Assembly: GCA_017883125.1 (NCBI GenBank)
Contig: JADGOD010000008.1
Location: 1-32,158 of the forward strand
Reading direction: 5' to 3'
From: Acidimicrobiales bacterium
GTDB lineage: Bacteria > Actinomycetota > Acidimicrobiia > Acidimicrobiales > RAAP-2
DNA length: 32,158 nt
The notes under the pieces were generated by a model. The model saw only the letters and a list, made by a program, of their open reading frames with translations, made no database searches and was not told the origin of the DNA. Position numbers and translations under genes: made by a program. This document shows positions 7,936 to 16,345 of the stretch, in pieces. How positions within the stretch are numbered: the stretch's first letter is position 1; the number at the start of each line of letters is the position of its first letter.

Positions 7936-8205
7936 TCAGGAAGCGGTGTTGATCGCGTTGATCCGACGCATGAGGCGGCGCTTGCGGTTCGCCGCCTGGT
8001 TCTTGTGGATCACGCCGGAAGCCGCTGCCTTGTCGATGCGCTTGACCGCCAGGCGGAGGTCGGCGACCGACGACTCGCTCTTGGCCTCGGCCGAGGCGAT
8101 CGCACCCTTGGTCCGGGTCTTGAGCTCGGAGCGCACGGCCTTGTTGGCGAGGCGAAGACGCTCGTTCTGACGGTTGCGCTTGATCTGACTACGGATGTTT
8201 GCCAC
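7936..8205 (-). CDS. rpsT: 30S ribosomal protein S20
   Basis: An 89-aa, Lys/Arg/Ala-rich helical protein that binds 16S rRNA early in 30S assembly. The start MANIRSQIKRNRQNERLRLANKA region and the GVIHKNQAANRKRRLMRRIN block near the C-terminus are the S20 signatures. The start codon is GTG at 8205, preceded by GAGGA at a four-base spacing, one of the few real Shine-Dalgarno sites in this window. It is transcribed opposite to holA and divergently from lepA, as in other actinobacteria. Confidence 0.97.
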   Translation of the reverse strand: MANIRSQIKRNRQNERLRLANKAVRSELKTRTKGAIASAEAKSESSVADLRLAVKRIDKAAASGVIHKNQAANRKRRLMRRINAINTAS

Positions 8206-8272
8206 AGGGTCCTCAGGGGTGGTGGGGCTTCAAAAGAAGATGTACATAACTGCCGGTGAACTCGGCCTTCCA

Positions 8273-8278
8273 AAGATA
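8273..8278 (-). promoter_or_regulatory. possible rpsT -10 box with a leader
   Basis: The minus strand reads TATCTT 67 bases before GTG 8205, which would give an untranslated leader of about 60 bases. The leader holds a short CTTC-TTTT-GAAG hairpin and then the Shine-Dalgarno. No other TANNNT lies closer to the start. S20 is autoregulated in E. coli, but regulation here is unknown. Confidence 0.3.
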
Positions 8279-8355
8279 GCAGGCCACCGGGGGTAGATCC
8301 AAGAGGGCCCTGGGCGGCGACCATGGGGCCCGCCGGGGTGCGCCCCCGGCCCCGG

Positions 8356-8361
8356 TACGCT
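8356..8361 (+). promoter_or_regulatory. -10 box of lepA
   Basis: TACGCT, nine bases before GTG 8371. The transcript would begin at or within two bases of the start codon. No Shine-Dalgarno is present. Confidence 0.55.
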
Positions 8362-8370
8362 TGTCGGATC

Positions 8371-10182
8371 GTGCCTCCCGTAAAACCCACAGGCCAAGTC
8401 CCCACCTCCCTGATCAGGAACTTCTCCATCATCAGCCACGTCGACCATGGGAAATCGACCCTTTCGGACCGGATCCTGGAGATCACCGGCGCCGTCGATC
8501 CCCGGCTGATGCGAGCGCAGTACCTCGACTCGATGGACATCGAGCGGGAGCGGGGGATCACCATCAAGGCCCAGAACGTCCGAGTCGGCTTCGAGGGCCA
8601 CACCCTCCACCTGATCGACACCCCTGGTCATGTCGACTTCGGCTACGAGGTCTCCCGATCGCTGGCCGCCTGCGAAGGGGCGGTCCTGCTGGTGGACGCC
8701 TCCCAGGGGATCCAGGCCCAGACCCTGGCCAACTGCTACCTCGCCCTCGAGAACGATCTCGAGATCGTCGCGGTCCTCAACAAGATCGACCTCCCTGCGG
8801 CCGAGCCCGAGCGCTGCGCGCTCGAGATCGAGCAGGTCCTCGGCCTAGCCGCGGCGGACATCCTCTCGATCTCGGCGAAGACCGGCGAAGGGGTCCCCGA
8901 GCTGCTCCGGGCCATCATCGAGCGTGTCCCGCCGCCCACCGGCGACCGAGACGCACCCCTGCGCGGGCTGATCTTCGACTCGAGCTTCGACCAGTACCGG
9001 GGGGTGGTCAGCTCGCTGCGCATCATGGACGGAACGCTGCGGACCTCGGACCGTCTCCGGTTCATGCAGGCCAACGCCGTCCACGACGTCGAGGAGATCG
9101 GTGTCCGCACACCCGTGCCGCTGCCCATCGACGAGCTCGGACCCGGCGAGGTCGGCTACCTGATCGCCGGGATCAAGGATGTCGGCGAAGCCCGCTCCGG
9201 TGAGACCGTGACCACGGCGATCCACGGGGCGACCGAGGCGCTGGAAGGCTACGAGGATCCGTTGCCGATGGTCTTCTGTGGGATCTATCCCATCGACGGC
9301 GATGACCTGCCGGACCTGCGTGACTCGCTCGAGAAGCTCAAGCTCAACGACGCCAGCTTCACCTTCGAGCCCGAGTCGTCACGGGCCCTCGGCTTCGGGT
9401 TCCGGTGCGGCTTCCTCGGGCTGCTCCACATGGAGATCATCATGGAGCGCTTGGATCGCGAGTTCAACCTGGCCATCATCGCCACGGCTCCCTCGGTCGT
9501 CTACAAGGCGTACCTCACCGACGGGACAGAGCTGGTCATCGACAACCCGACCGAGCTGCCCGAGGCCTCACGGCTCGATCACCTCGACGAGCCGATGCTG
9601 GTGATCACCATCCTGTCGCCGTCGGAGTACACCGGGGCGATCATGGATCTGTGCCAGACCCGGCGAGCCGAGATGGTGCGGATGGAGTACCTGAGCCCCG
9701 AGAGGGTCGAGCTGGTCTACGAGATCCCGATGGCCGAGGTCGTCCTCGACTTCTTCGACCAGCTGAAGAGCCGGACCAAGGGCTACGCCAGCCTCGACTA
9801 CGAGCGAAAGGGGTTCCAGACCTCGAACCTCGTGCGGGTCGACATCCTGATCAACAGCATCCCGGTCGATGCGTTCTCGACGATCGTGCACCGCGACTCG
9901 GCGGAGCGCTACGGACGGCGGATGGCCGAGCGGCTCAAAGAGCTGATCCCTCGCCAGATGTTCGATGTCCCCATCCAGGCGGCGATCGGAGGCCGGGTGA
10001 TCTCTCGGGAGACGGTGAAGGCCAAGCGCAAGGACGTCCTGGCGAAGTGCTACGGCGGTGACATCACCCGGAAGCGCAAGCTGCTCGAGAAGCAGAAAGA
10101 GGGCAAGAAGAAGATGAAGAACATCGGACGGGTCGAGATCCCCCAAGAGGCGTTCATCTCCGCCTTGCGCCTCGAGGACTGA
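8371..10182 (+). CDS. lepA: elongation factor 4 (LepA), ribosome back-translocating GTPase
   Basis: A 603-aa translational GTPase. G1 is SHVDHGKST (residues 22-30), G3 is DTPGH (83-87) and G4 is NKID (137-140). Switch I includes RERGITIKAQ. The C-terminal EF4-specific domain contains YASLDYE, RKGFQ and the KRKLLEKQKEGKKKMK stretch that binds the ribosome, and the protein ends in EIPQEAFISAL as LepA does. GTG 8371 gives the expected length; the upstream part of the open frame (from 8323) precedes the -10 box. It is separated from hrcA by a CIRCE-bearing promoter, so it is probably its own transcript. Confidence 0.97.
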   Translation: MPPVKPTGQVPTSLIRNFSIISHVDHGKSTLSDRILEITGAVDPRLMRAQYLDSMDIERERGITIKAQNVRVGFEGHTLHLIDTPGHVDFGYEVSRSLAACEGAVLLVDASQGIQAQTLANCYLALENDLEIVAVLNKIDLPAAEPERCALEIEQVLGLAAADILSISAKTGEGVPELLRAIIERVPPPTGDRDAPLRGLIFDSSFDQYRGVVSSLRIMDGTLRTSDRLRFMQANAVHDVEEIGVRTPVPLPIDELGPGEVGYLIAGIKDVGEARSGETVTTAIHGATEALEGYEDPLPMVFCGIYPIDGDDLPDLRDSLEKLKLNDASFTFEPESSRALGFGFRCGFLGLLHMEIIMERLDREFNLAIIATAPSVVYKAYLTDGTELVIDNPTELPEASRLDHLDEPMLVITILSPSEYTGAIMDLCQTRRAEMVRMEYLSPERVELVYEIPMAEVVLDFFDQLKSRTKGYASLDYERKGFQTSNLVRVDILINSIPVDAFSTIVHRDSAERYGRRMAERLKELIPRQMFDVPIQAAIGGRVISRETVKAKRKDVLAKCYGGDITRKRKLLEKQKEGKKKMKNIGRVEIPQEAFISALRLED

Positions 10183-10210
10183 TTCGTCCTGCCCGAGAGG
10201 CCGATCAGCG

Positions 10211-10237
10211 TTGGCACTCGGTAGACTCGAGTGCTGA
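10211..10237 (+). promoter_or_regulatory. CIRCE operator (HrcA binding site)
   Basis: TTGGCACTC, a nine-base spacer, then GAGTGCTGA. The known CIRCE consensus is TTAGCACTC-N9-GAGTGCTAA. The core GCACTC/GAGTGC is perfect and the spacer length is exact. The third base from each outer end differs from consensus (A to G on the left, A to G within TAA on the right), leaving two G:T-type mismatches in the outer palindrome. It stands 9 bases before the hrcA start, so it marks autoregulation by HrcA. Confidence 0.93.
10222..10227 (+). promoter_or_regulatory. -10 box inside the CIRCE spacer
   Basis: TAGACT lies wholly within the nine-base CIRCE spacer. Bound HrcA would directly cover the promoter. 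Transcription would start near 10234, about 12 bases before ATG 10246, leaving room for the weak Shine-Dalgarno GAGG (10236-10239). Confidence 0.6.
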
Positions 10238-10245
10238 GGCCCACC

Positions 10246-11325
10246 ATGCGCACCGAAGACCACGACAGCTCGCTCTCCCGTTCCGGCGGGGATCTCGACG
10301 CCCGAAAGGCGGCGATCCTCGAGGCCATCGTCACTGGGTACATCGGTACCGCCCAGCCGGTGGGGTCCTCCCATGTCGCATCAGCAACCGGGATCCAGGT
10401 CTCTCCGGCGACCGTGCGCTCCGAGATGGTCGCCCTCGAGCGTGATGGCTACCTGATCCAGCCCCATACCAGCGCCGGACGGATCCCCACCGACAAGGGG
10501 TACCGCTTCTTCGTCGACCATCTGGCCAGCCCGGGTCGCCTCGGCCCGCAGCAGGCCAAGCAGGTCTCCTCCTTCTTCACGCAGGTCCAAGGTGGCCTCG
10601 AGGAGGTCCTCGAGTCGACCTCGTCGCTGCTGAGCGACCTGACGTCCTACGCCGCAGTGGTGGTGGGTCCCTCCCACGAGCAGGCGCCCGTCCGATCGGT
10701 CCAGGTCGTCGGGCTCGCCCCGCGACGTGGCCTGGTCGTCGCCGTCCTCGCCGACGGAGCCGTCGAGAACCGCCACGTCGAGTTCCCCTTCGACGTCGAT
10801 GACGACGTACTCGCTCAGGCCACCGCCCACCTTCAGGCCACCGTGTCGGGCGCGACCATCAGCGCACTTCCCACCGTGCCCCCCATCAACGTCCCGGCCA
10901 CCGATGACGTCTGCCGCCTGGCCGCAGAGGCGTTGACAGAGGCGGGCAAGTTGTCCGACCACGAGGCGGTCTTCGTCGGTGGTCCCTCCCGTCTGGCCTC
11001 CGCGTTCGACGCCATCGAGACCGTCCGGGGCGTCTTGAGCATCCTCGAGCAGCAGCTGGTGGTCGTCTCGCTGCTCCGCGACGTCCTCGAACGGGGGCTC
11101 TCGGTGGCGATCGGCTCCGAGCACGGCTACGAGCCGCTGGCATCGTGCGCCGTGGTCGTGGCTCCGGTCGAGGTCAACGGACGTCAGTCCGGGGCCGTGG
11201 GAATCCTGGGGCCGACCCGGATGAACTACCCCGAGGCGATGGCGGCGGCCGAAGTGGTGGGACGCCAGCTGAGCGAGCGGATCGGTGCCGAGCAGGGAAA
11301 CCAGGAGCTGAACGAACATGGCTGA
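10246..11325 (+). CDS. hrcA: heat-inducible transcription repressor HrcA
   Basis: A 359-aa repressor that binds CIRCE and needs GroEL for activity in characterised species. The N-terminal winged helix (about residues 18-90) has KAAILEAIVTGYI, the family motif PVGSS, SPATVRSEM and the wing sequence HTSAGRIPTDKGYRFFVD. The C-terminal domain includes GFAxP-like and GPTRMNYPEAM blocks. I chose ATG 10246 because GTG 10231 lies inside CIRCE and upstream of the likely transcription start. It overlaps dnaJ by eight bases. Its operator is just upstream, so it represses itself and the genes after it. grpE and dnaK are not in this operon. Confidence 0.95.
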   Translation: MRTEDHDSSLSRSGGDLDARKAAILEAIVTGYIGTAQPVGSSHVASATGIQVSPATVRSEMVALERDGYLIQPHTSAGRIPTDKGYRFFVDHLASPGRLGPQQAKQVSSFFTQVQGGLEEVLESTSSLLSDLTSYAAVVVGPSHEQAPVRSVQVVGLAPRRGLVVAVLADGAVENRHVEFPFDVDDDVLAQATAHLQATVSGATISALPTVPPINVPATDDVCRLAAEALTEAGKLSDHEAVFVGGPSRLASAFDAIETVRGVLSILEQQLVVVSLLRDVLERGLSVAIGSEHGYEPLASCAVVVAPVEVNGRQSGAVGILGPTRMNYPEAMAAAEVVGRQLSERIGAEQGNQELNEHG

Positions 11326-12439
11326 TCTCGGCGACCTCTACGAGATCCTCGGCGTCAGTCGCACGGCGACCGCCGATGAGATCAAGCGCGCCTATCGCAA
11401 GCTGGCCCGTGAGCTGCATCCCGACACCAACCCCGACCCGGCCGCCGAAGAGGAGTTCAAGAGGATCTCGGTGGCCTACGAGGTGCTCTCGGACCCCGAG
11501 CAGCGCGCCCGATACGACACCTACGGCGACCCCCGGATGGGCGCCGGCCAAGGTGGGTCGGTCTTCGACACCAACGGCGGCCTCGGCGACCTCTTCGACG
11601 TCTTCTTCAGCCAGATGGGGGGGAACCAGAACCGCCACCGGGGGCCGATCCCCGGTGCGGACATCGAGACGAGCGTCCGGCTCGATCTGGTCGAAGCGGC
11701 CTTCGGCGCCGCCAAGGAGGTGAGCCTCCGACTCCCGGTGACCTGCCCGGAGTGCTCGGGCTCCGGCGCCGAGACCGGGACGACACCGGAGATGTGCGTT
11801 GACTGTCAGGGGGCCGGGGAGATCCGCCGGGTCCGCCAGTCGCTCTTGGGCCAGATGGTCACGGCCTCGCCGTGTCAGCGCTGTCATGGGATGGGCCAGG
11901 TGATCGCGTCGCCGTGCTCGGCGTGCCGAGGAGACGGCCGAGTGACCGACCAGCGGACGCTGACCGTCGAGATCCCCTCGGGGGTCGAGTCGGGCACCAC
12001 GTTGCGTCTGACGGACCGGGGGGCAGCAGGCCCTCGTGGCGGCCCGCCAGGATCGCTCTACGTCCATCTCGAGGTCGCTCCCGACCCACGCTTCGAGCGC
12101 CAGGGCGATGACCTCCACACGATGGTCCACGTCAGTGTGGCCCAGGCGGCGATAGGCACCGCCCTGGAGGTCGAGACCCTCGAAGAGCCAACCTCGGTCG
12201 GCATCGCGCCGGGGACCCAGTCGGGCACGGTGACCCGCCTCAAGGGCCAAGGCGTCCCGCACCTGCGCGGTCGTGGTCGAGGCGATCTCTACGTCCACGT
12301 CCAGGTCGACACGCCCCTTGAGCTCACTGACCGCGAGGTCGAGCTGCTGGGCGAGCTGGCCGCCATCCGTGGCGAGCACCTGGAGCCCCCCGAGGAGCAC
12401 CATGGGATCCTCTCGAAGATCAGGTCCGCCTTCCATTGA
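11318..12439 (+). CDS. dnaJ: type I chaperone DnaJ
   Basis: A 373-aa Hsp40 co-chaperone that delivers substrates to DnaK and stimulates its ATPase. The J domain is at residues 5-70 with HPD at 34-36. A Gly-rich linker follows. The zinc-binding domain has four CxxC pairs (143/146, 160/163, 186/189, 200/203), three of them in full CxxCxGxG form and the first as CPECSGSG. Two beta-sandwich substrate domains make up the rest. It overlaps hrcA by eight bases and is followed by rsmE with a TTGA overlap. This hrcA-dnaJ pairing is common in Actinomycetota, where a second dnaJ usually sits with dnaK-grpE elsewhere. Confidence 0.97.
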   Translation: MADLGDLYEILGVSRTATADEIKRAYRKLARELHPDTNPDPAAEEEFKRISVAYEVLSDPEQRARYDTYGDPRMGAGQGGSVFDTNGGLGDLFDVFFSQMGGNQNRHRGPIPGADIETSVRLDLVEAAFGAAKEVSLRLPVTCPECSGSGAETGTTPEMCVDCQGAGEIRRVRQSLLGQMVTASPCQRCHGMGQVIASPCSACRGDGRVTDQRTLTVEIPSGVESGTTLRLTDRGAAGPRGGPPGSLYVHLEVAPDPRFERQGDDLHTMVHVSVAQAAIGTALEVETLEEPTSVGIAPGTQSGTVTRLKGQGVPHLRGRGRGDLYVHVQVDTPLELTDREVELLGELAAIRGEHLEPPEEHHGILSKIRSAFH

Positions 12440-13200
12440 CCTTCACGAAGGGGGCGAAGACCCGCAGCGAGGCCGCTGCTCAGGTCTTCGTCGACGATCT
12501 CGACCATGTCGTCCTCGAGAAGGCCGACCTCCACCACCTGATGACCGTGCGGCGCCTACGGGCTGGCGAATCGGTGATCGCCGCCGACGGCATGGGATCC
12601 TGGCGACGCTGCGTCGTCGATGGGAGCCGCAACGTCGTCGCCGACGGGGCCATCGAGTTCGAGCCCGAGCCGGCCCAGGTGCTCACGGTGGCATTCGCTC
12701 CGGTCAAGGGCGATCGCAGCGAGTGGGCGGTGGCCAAGCTCACCGAGCTCGGCGTCGATCGGATCGTGGCGCTGGCCACCGAGCGAGGCGTGGTGCGCTG
12801 GAGCTCGACGGCGGCCGGACGAGCCCTTGATCGCTGGGAGCGGGTGGCGAAGGAGGCGTGCTGCCAGTCACGTCGGGTGCGGCTCCCTGTCATAGAAGGC
12901 CCGAGCGAGGTCGCGTCGTTCTCGGGTGAGCCCGGCGTCGGGATCGCCGTCCCCGGCGGCCCAGCGCTGAGCGGGAGAACCTCCACCCTCCTGATCGGCC
13001 CCGAAGGCGGCTGGTCGGAGGCGGAGCTCGCACTGGGGTTCGAGCCTGTCGGCATGGCGGGGAACGTCTTGCGGACCGAGACGGCAGCGATATCCGCTGG
13101 TGTGCTCCTTGAGGCCACTCGGGCGGGTACGGTCGCGCTCGTGGACAACAACGATTCGAAGGGCCCCTCTGAGACGACACGCAGCGAGGATCAGCGGTGA
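12436..13200 (+). CDS. rsmE: 16S rRNA m3U1498 methyltransferase RsmE
   Basis: A 254-aa SPOUT-family methyltransferase that uses S-adenosylmethionine to methylate N3 of U1498 in 16S rRNA. The N-terminal PUA-like domain begins at QVFVDDL. The knotted SAM site shows IGPEGGW (residues 187-193) and LRTETA (212-217), both hallmark motifs. The start codon is TTG 12436, overlapping the dnaJ stop as TTGA; no better start lies before the conserved domain. The last 20 residues are polar and not part of the usual fold. The HIT gene starts within its stop codon. Confidence 0.93.
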   Translation: MTFTKGAKTRSEAAAQVFVDDLDHVVLEKADLHHLMTVRRLRAGESVIAADGMGSWRRCVVDGSRNVVADGAIEFEPEPAQVLTVAFAPVKGDRSEWAVAKLTELGVDRIVALATERGVVRWSSTAAGRALDRWERVAKEACCQSRRVRLPVIEGPSEVASFSGEPGVGIAVPGGPALSGRTSTLLIGPEGGWSEAELALGFEPVGMAGNVLRTETAAISAGVLLEATRAGTVALVDNNDSKGPSETTRSEDQR

Positions 13201-13556
13201 GCGGTGCGCCGAACTGCCTCTTCTGCCGGATCGTGGAGGGAACGATCCCGTCTGAGACGATCTACTCGAACGACGTGGTGATCGCCTTCAGAGACATCGC
13301 ACCTCAGGCGCCGACCCACGTCCTGGTCGTGCCTCGTGCCCACATCGAGCACGCCGGAGCGGTCACCGCCGATGATGCAGCCACGGTCGCGGCGATGCTC
13401 CTGGCCGCCCAGGATGTCGCCGTCCTCGAAGGGATCGACGGTCCGGACCGGGGCTTTCGGCTGGTCATGAACGTCGGCCCCGACGCCCAGAACTCCGTCG
13501 CGCACCTCCATCTCCACGTCCTTGGAGGCCGATCGCTGACGTGGCCGCCCGGGTGA
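13197..13556 (+). CDS. HIT family (HINT-like) protein
   Basis: A 119-aa histidine-triad protein, a nucleotide-binding phosphoramidase type. The triad H103-x-H105-x-H107 is in HLHLHVLGGR, followed by the C-terminal W of the HINT branch. The N-terminus CLFCRIVEGTIPSE is the usual HINT start, with CxxC possibly binding zinc. GTG 13197 overlaps the rsmE stop as GTGA. The cellular substrate is unknown; aminoacyl-adenylates are accepted by characterised HINT enzymes. The position inside this ribosome-maturation cluster is conserved in some actinobacteria. Confidence 0.94.
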   Translation: MSGAPNCLFCRIVEGTIPSETIYSNDVVIAFRDIAPQAPTHVLVVPRAHIEHAGAVTADDAATVAAMLLAAQDVAVLEGIDGPDRGFRLVMNVGPDAQNSVAHLHLHVLGGRSLTWPPG

Positions 13557-14551
13557 GCGATCCCGTGCCAGGCCCCGAGACCGAGGAGACCGTCCGGTCC
13601 TCGACGATGGTCCCCAACACCCACTTGATGGCGGCGCTGCTCGGGGAGCGCGACGAGCTGCTCCGCCAGATCGAGACGGCCTTCCCCGATGAGAGGATCG
13701 CCGTCCAGGGGAACCTGATCACCGTCGAGGGGCCGCAGTCCTCCCGCGTCGTGGGGCTCTTCGACGAGCTGGTGCTCCTGCTCGAAGCGGGCCAGTCACT
13801 CGATCCTCCCAAGGTGGCTCGCACCATCGACATGGCCCGCGAGGACCTCCGCCCCTCAGAGGTCCTCGGAGCGACCGTCGTGAGGGCCGCCAAGGGCCGA
13901 ACGATCCGGCCCCACACCGCTGGACAGAAGCGCTACTGCGACGCGATCGTGTCCAACACCATCACCTTCGGGATCGGCCCGGCCGGCACGGGGAAGAGCT
14001 ACCTCGCCGTGGCGCTGGCCGTCCAGGCCCTCCAGTCCCGTCAGGTCAACCGGATCGTGCTGACCCGCCCGGCGGTCGAGGCCGGTGAGCGCCTGGGGTT
14101 CCTCCCGGGGGACCTGATGGCCAAGGTCGATCCCTATCTGCGGCCTCTCTACGACGCCCTCTTCGACATGCTCGAGCCCGAGGGTGCCCAGCGTCTGATC
14201 GACAAGGCGACGATCGAGGGCGGACGGCTGGCGTTCATGCGAGGAAGGACGCTGAACAACTCGTTCATCATCCTGGACGAGGCGCAGAACACCTCTCCAG
14301 AGCAGATGAAGATGTTCCTGACCCGGATCGGCTTCGGGTCTAAGTGCGTCGTCACAGGTGACAAGACCCAGGTGGACGTCGCAGGTGGACGTTCGGGGCT
14401 CTTGGAGATCGAGTCGATCCTCGCGGGGATCGAGGGGATCTCCTTCGTCCACCTCGACCGACGAGACGTCGTCCGGCACAAGATCGTGGCCGACATCGTC
14501 GACGCCTACGACCGCGCCTCGCTCGAGGGGAAGCCCGCCGATGGCCGTTGA
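13553..14551 (+). CDS. phoH: PhoH-like ATPase (YbeZ type)
   Basis: A 332-aa cytoplasmic P-loop ATPase. Walker A is GPAGTGKS (residues 142-149), Walker B is IILDEAQN (D242, E243), and TGDKTQVD is the sensor region. An N-terminal KH-like stretch (ERIAVQGNLITVEG) precedes the ATPase core. In many bacteria it is encoded directly before ybeY, and the pair is linked to RNA processing under stress; that is the arrangement here. GTG 13553 overlaps the HIT stop as GTGA, matching its neighbours; GTG 13541, four codons upstream, is an alternative. The name refers to phosphate-starvation induction in E. coli PhoH, which need not apply. Confidence 0.94.
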   Translation: MSDPVPGPETEETVRSSTMVPNTHLMAALLGERDELLRQIETAFPDERIAVQGNLITVEGPQSSRVVGLFDELVLLLEAGQSLDPPKVARTIDMAREDLRPSEVLGATVVRAAKGRTIRPHTAGQKRYCDAIVSNTITFGIGPAGTGKSYLAVALAVQALQSRQVNRIVLTRPAVEAGERLGFLPGDLMAKVDPYLRPLYDALFDMLEPEGAQRLIDKATIEGGRLAFMRGRTLNNSFIILDEAQNTSPEQMKMFLTRIGFGSKCVVTGDKTQVDVAGGRSGLLEIESILAGIEGISFVHLDRRDVVRHKIVADIVDAYDRASLEGKPADGR

Positions 14552-15056
14552 GGTGTTCGGAGCCGACGAGCAGAGCACCCACGAGGTCAACCTCGAGCGC
14601 ATGGTGGCCCTGGCAGCCGCCGCGCTCGACGCGGAGGGCGTGAAGGAGCCCGCCGAGGTCTCCCTCCTCTTCGTCGACGGCGAGACGATCGCCACGCTGA
14701 ACGAGCGGTTCATGCACAAGCAGGGTCCGACGGACGTCCTGAGCTTCCCGATCGAGGACGAGTTCAACCCCTCGGGGAGGTTCCCCGACTCGGGCACGAC
14801 CGGGCCGGGTATGGACGACGAGCCCGTCGAGGAGCCGACCCTGCTGCTCGGAGACGTGGTCGTCTGCCCTGAGATCGCGGCGAAGAACGCCGTGGACCAT
14901 GGCGTCAGCCTCGACGATGAGATCGCCCTGCTCGTGGTCCACGGAATCCTCCACCTCCTGGGGTGGGATCACCAGATCGATACCGAGGCCGAGCGCATGG
15001 AAGCGCGCGAGCAGCACCTGCTGGCCCGCTTCCATCGACCCGGGGTGACGAGTTGA
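14541..15056 (+). CDS. ybeY: endoribonuclease YbeY / rRNA maturation factor
   Basis: A 171-aa zinc-dependent single-strand RNase needed for 16S rRNA 3' end maturation and late 30S quality control. The metal motif HGILHLLGWDH puts zinc ligands at H134, H138 and H144. TDVLSFP (residues 64-70) and LLGDVVVCPE (102-111) are the other family blocks. Between these two blocks is an acidic, Gly/Pro-rich loop of about 30 residues, somewhat longer than in E. coli YbeY. ATG 14541 overlaps phoH by 11 bases and the stop overlaps the next start as TTGA. Confidence 0.95.
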   Translation: MAVEVFGADEQSTHEVNLERMVALAAAALDAEGVKEPAEVSLLFVDGETIATLNERFMHKQGPTDVLSFPIEDEFNPSGRFPDSGTTGPGMDDEPVEEPTLLLGDVVVCPEIAAKNAVDHGVSLDDEIALLVVHGILHLLGWDHQIDTEAERMEAREQHLLARFHRPGVTS

Positions 15057-16345
15057 TCCTGGCGACGGGCTCTGCGTCGGTCGATGTCGCCCTGGTGGCG
15101 GTCATCGCCGTGCTCCTGGTGGCCTCGGGGGCGTTGGCGGCGGCCGAGACGAGCCTCGTCCGCACCTCGCGGGTCAAGGCGAAGTCGCTGAAGGACGAGC
15201 AGCGCCGGGGGGCCGGAGCCCTCGTCCGGCTCGTCGATCGCCCTGAGCGGTTCTTGAACCCGGTGCTCCTGCTCGTCCTGATCTGCCAGCTGGTCTCGGC
15301 CACCCTGATCGGGATCTTGGCCAATCAGTGGCTGGGTGGATGGGGAGTGCTCGCCGCCACCGTCTTCGAGGTGGCGGTGATCTTCGTCTTCTTCGAAGCC
15401 GTCCCCAAGAACTGGGCGGTCCACCATCCCGAGCGCGCCGCGCTCGTCAGCGCGCCGGTCGTCGACTGGCTGATCCGCTTCCCACCGGTGCGGGCTCTGG
15501 CCAGCGTGCTGATCGGGATGGCCAACGTGGTGCTGGGGCGTCGGGGAGATGCAGCGCACGTCGCGCTGGTCACCGAGTCCGAGCTCCTGGCGATGGCCGA
15601 CGTCGCCCGTGACGAGGCGGTCATCGACGCCGAGGAGCGTGCGTTCATCCACTCGGTGATCGACTTCGGCGACACCGTCGTGCGCGAGGTCATGGTGCCT
15701 CGCCCCGACATGGTCGCTCTCGAGACGTCGATCTCGGTCTCCGACGCGCTCGTCGAGGCCCTCGAGGCGGGCTTCTCCCGGCTCCCCGTCTACCACGAGT
15801 CGATCGACGACGTCAGCGGTATCGCCTACACCAAGGACCTCATGCGCCTCGAGCGGGGAGGTCGGGGCGACGATCCCGTGGGGGAGCACATCCGCGCCGC
15901 CCACTTCGTCCCCGAGACCAAGCAGGTCTCGACGCTCCTGCGCGAGATGCAGGAGAAGAAGGTCCACCAGGTGATCGTCGTCGATGAGTACGGGGGCACC
16001 GCCGGGTTGGCCACCCTCGAAGACGTCATCGAGGAGCTGGTCGGGGACATCGTCGACGAGTTCGACGTCGAGGAGCCGTCGGTCGAGCAGATCGACGAGA
16101 CCACCACGGTGGTCGCCGGCCGGATGCCGATCGACGAGGTCGACGACCTCCTCGAGACCTCGCTCCCCAAGGGGAGCTGGGACACCGTCGGAGGGCTCCT
16201 GCTCGACCTGATCGGAGGGGTTCCCGCCACCGGCGAGGGAGCCGACGTCAACGGATTCCGCTTCTCCGCCGAGCGTCTCGATGGCCGCCGGATCGACCGG
16301 GTGCGCATCGAGCGCCTCGGCACATCTCACACAGAGGACCACTGA
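15053..16345 (+). CDS. CNNM/CorC-family protein with CBS domains (HlyC/CorC)
   Basis: A 430-aa membrane protein. The N-terminal CNNM (DUF21) domain has hydrophobic segments at about residues 9-31, 68-100 and 103-118. A CBS pair (about 200-330) contains VREVMVPRPDMVAL and the VVDEYGGTAGLATLEDVIEELVG region. The C-terminal CorC/HlyC domain follows (about 350-425). Members are linked to magnesium or cobalt efflux; the hemolysin name is historical. TTG 15053 overlaps the ybeY stop as TTGA and begins directly before the first membrane segment. The upstream extension of the open frame lies inside ybeY and is rejected. Its place between ybeY and era is standard for actinobacteria. Confidence 0.93.
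   Translation: MILATGSASVDVALVAVIAVLLVASGALAAAETSLVRTSRVKAKSLKDEQRRGAGALVRLVDRPERFLNPVLLLVLICQLVSATLIGILANQWLGGWGVLAATVFEVAVIFVFFEAVPKNWAVHHPERAALVSAPVVDWLIRFPPVRALASVLIGMANVVLGRRGDAAHVALVTESELLAMADVARDEAVIDAEERAFIHSVIDFGDTVVREVMVPRPDMVALETSISVSDALVEALEAGFSRLPVYHESIDDVSGIAYTKDLMRLERGGRGDDPVGEHIRAAHFVPETKQVSTLLREMQEKKVHQVIVVDEYGGTAGLATLEDVIEELVGDIVDEFDVEEPSVEQIDETTTVVAGRMPIDEVDDLLETSLPKGSWDTVGGLLLDLIGGVPATGEGADVNGFRFSAERLDGRRIDRVRIERLGTSHTEDH

Noticed and set aside
8206..8370. Possible riboswitch or small RNA between rpsT and lepA
   Set aside because: The 165 bases hold GC-rich inverted stretches such as GGGCCC copies but no fold I can match to a known RNA family.
13541..13552. GTG 13541 as the phoH start
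   Set aside because: Possible, but GTG 13553 gives the four-base GTGA overlap typical of this operon; no Shine-Dalgarno separates the two.
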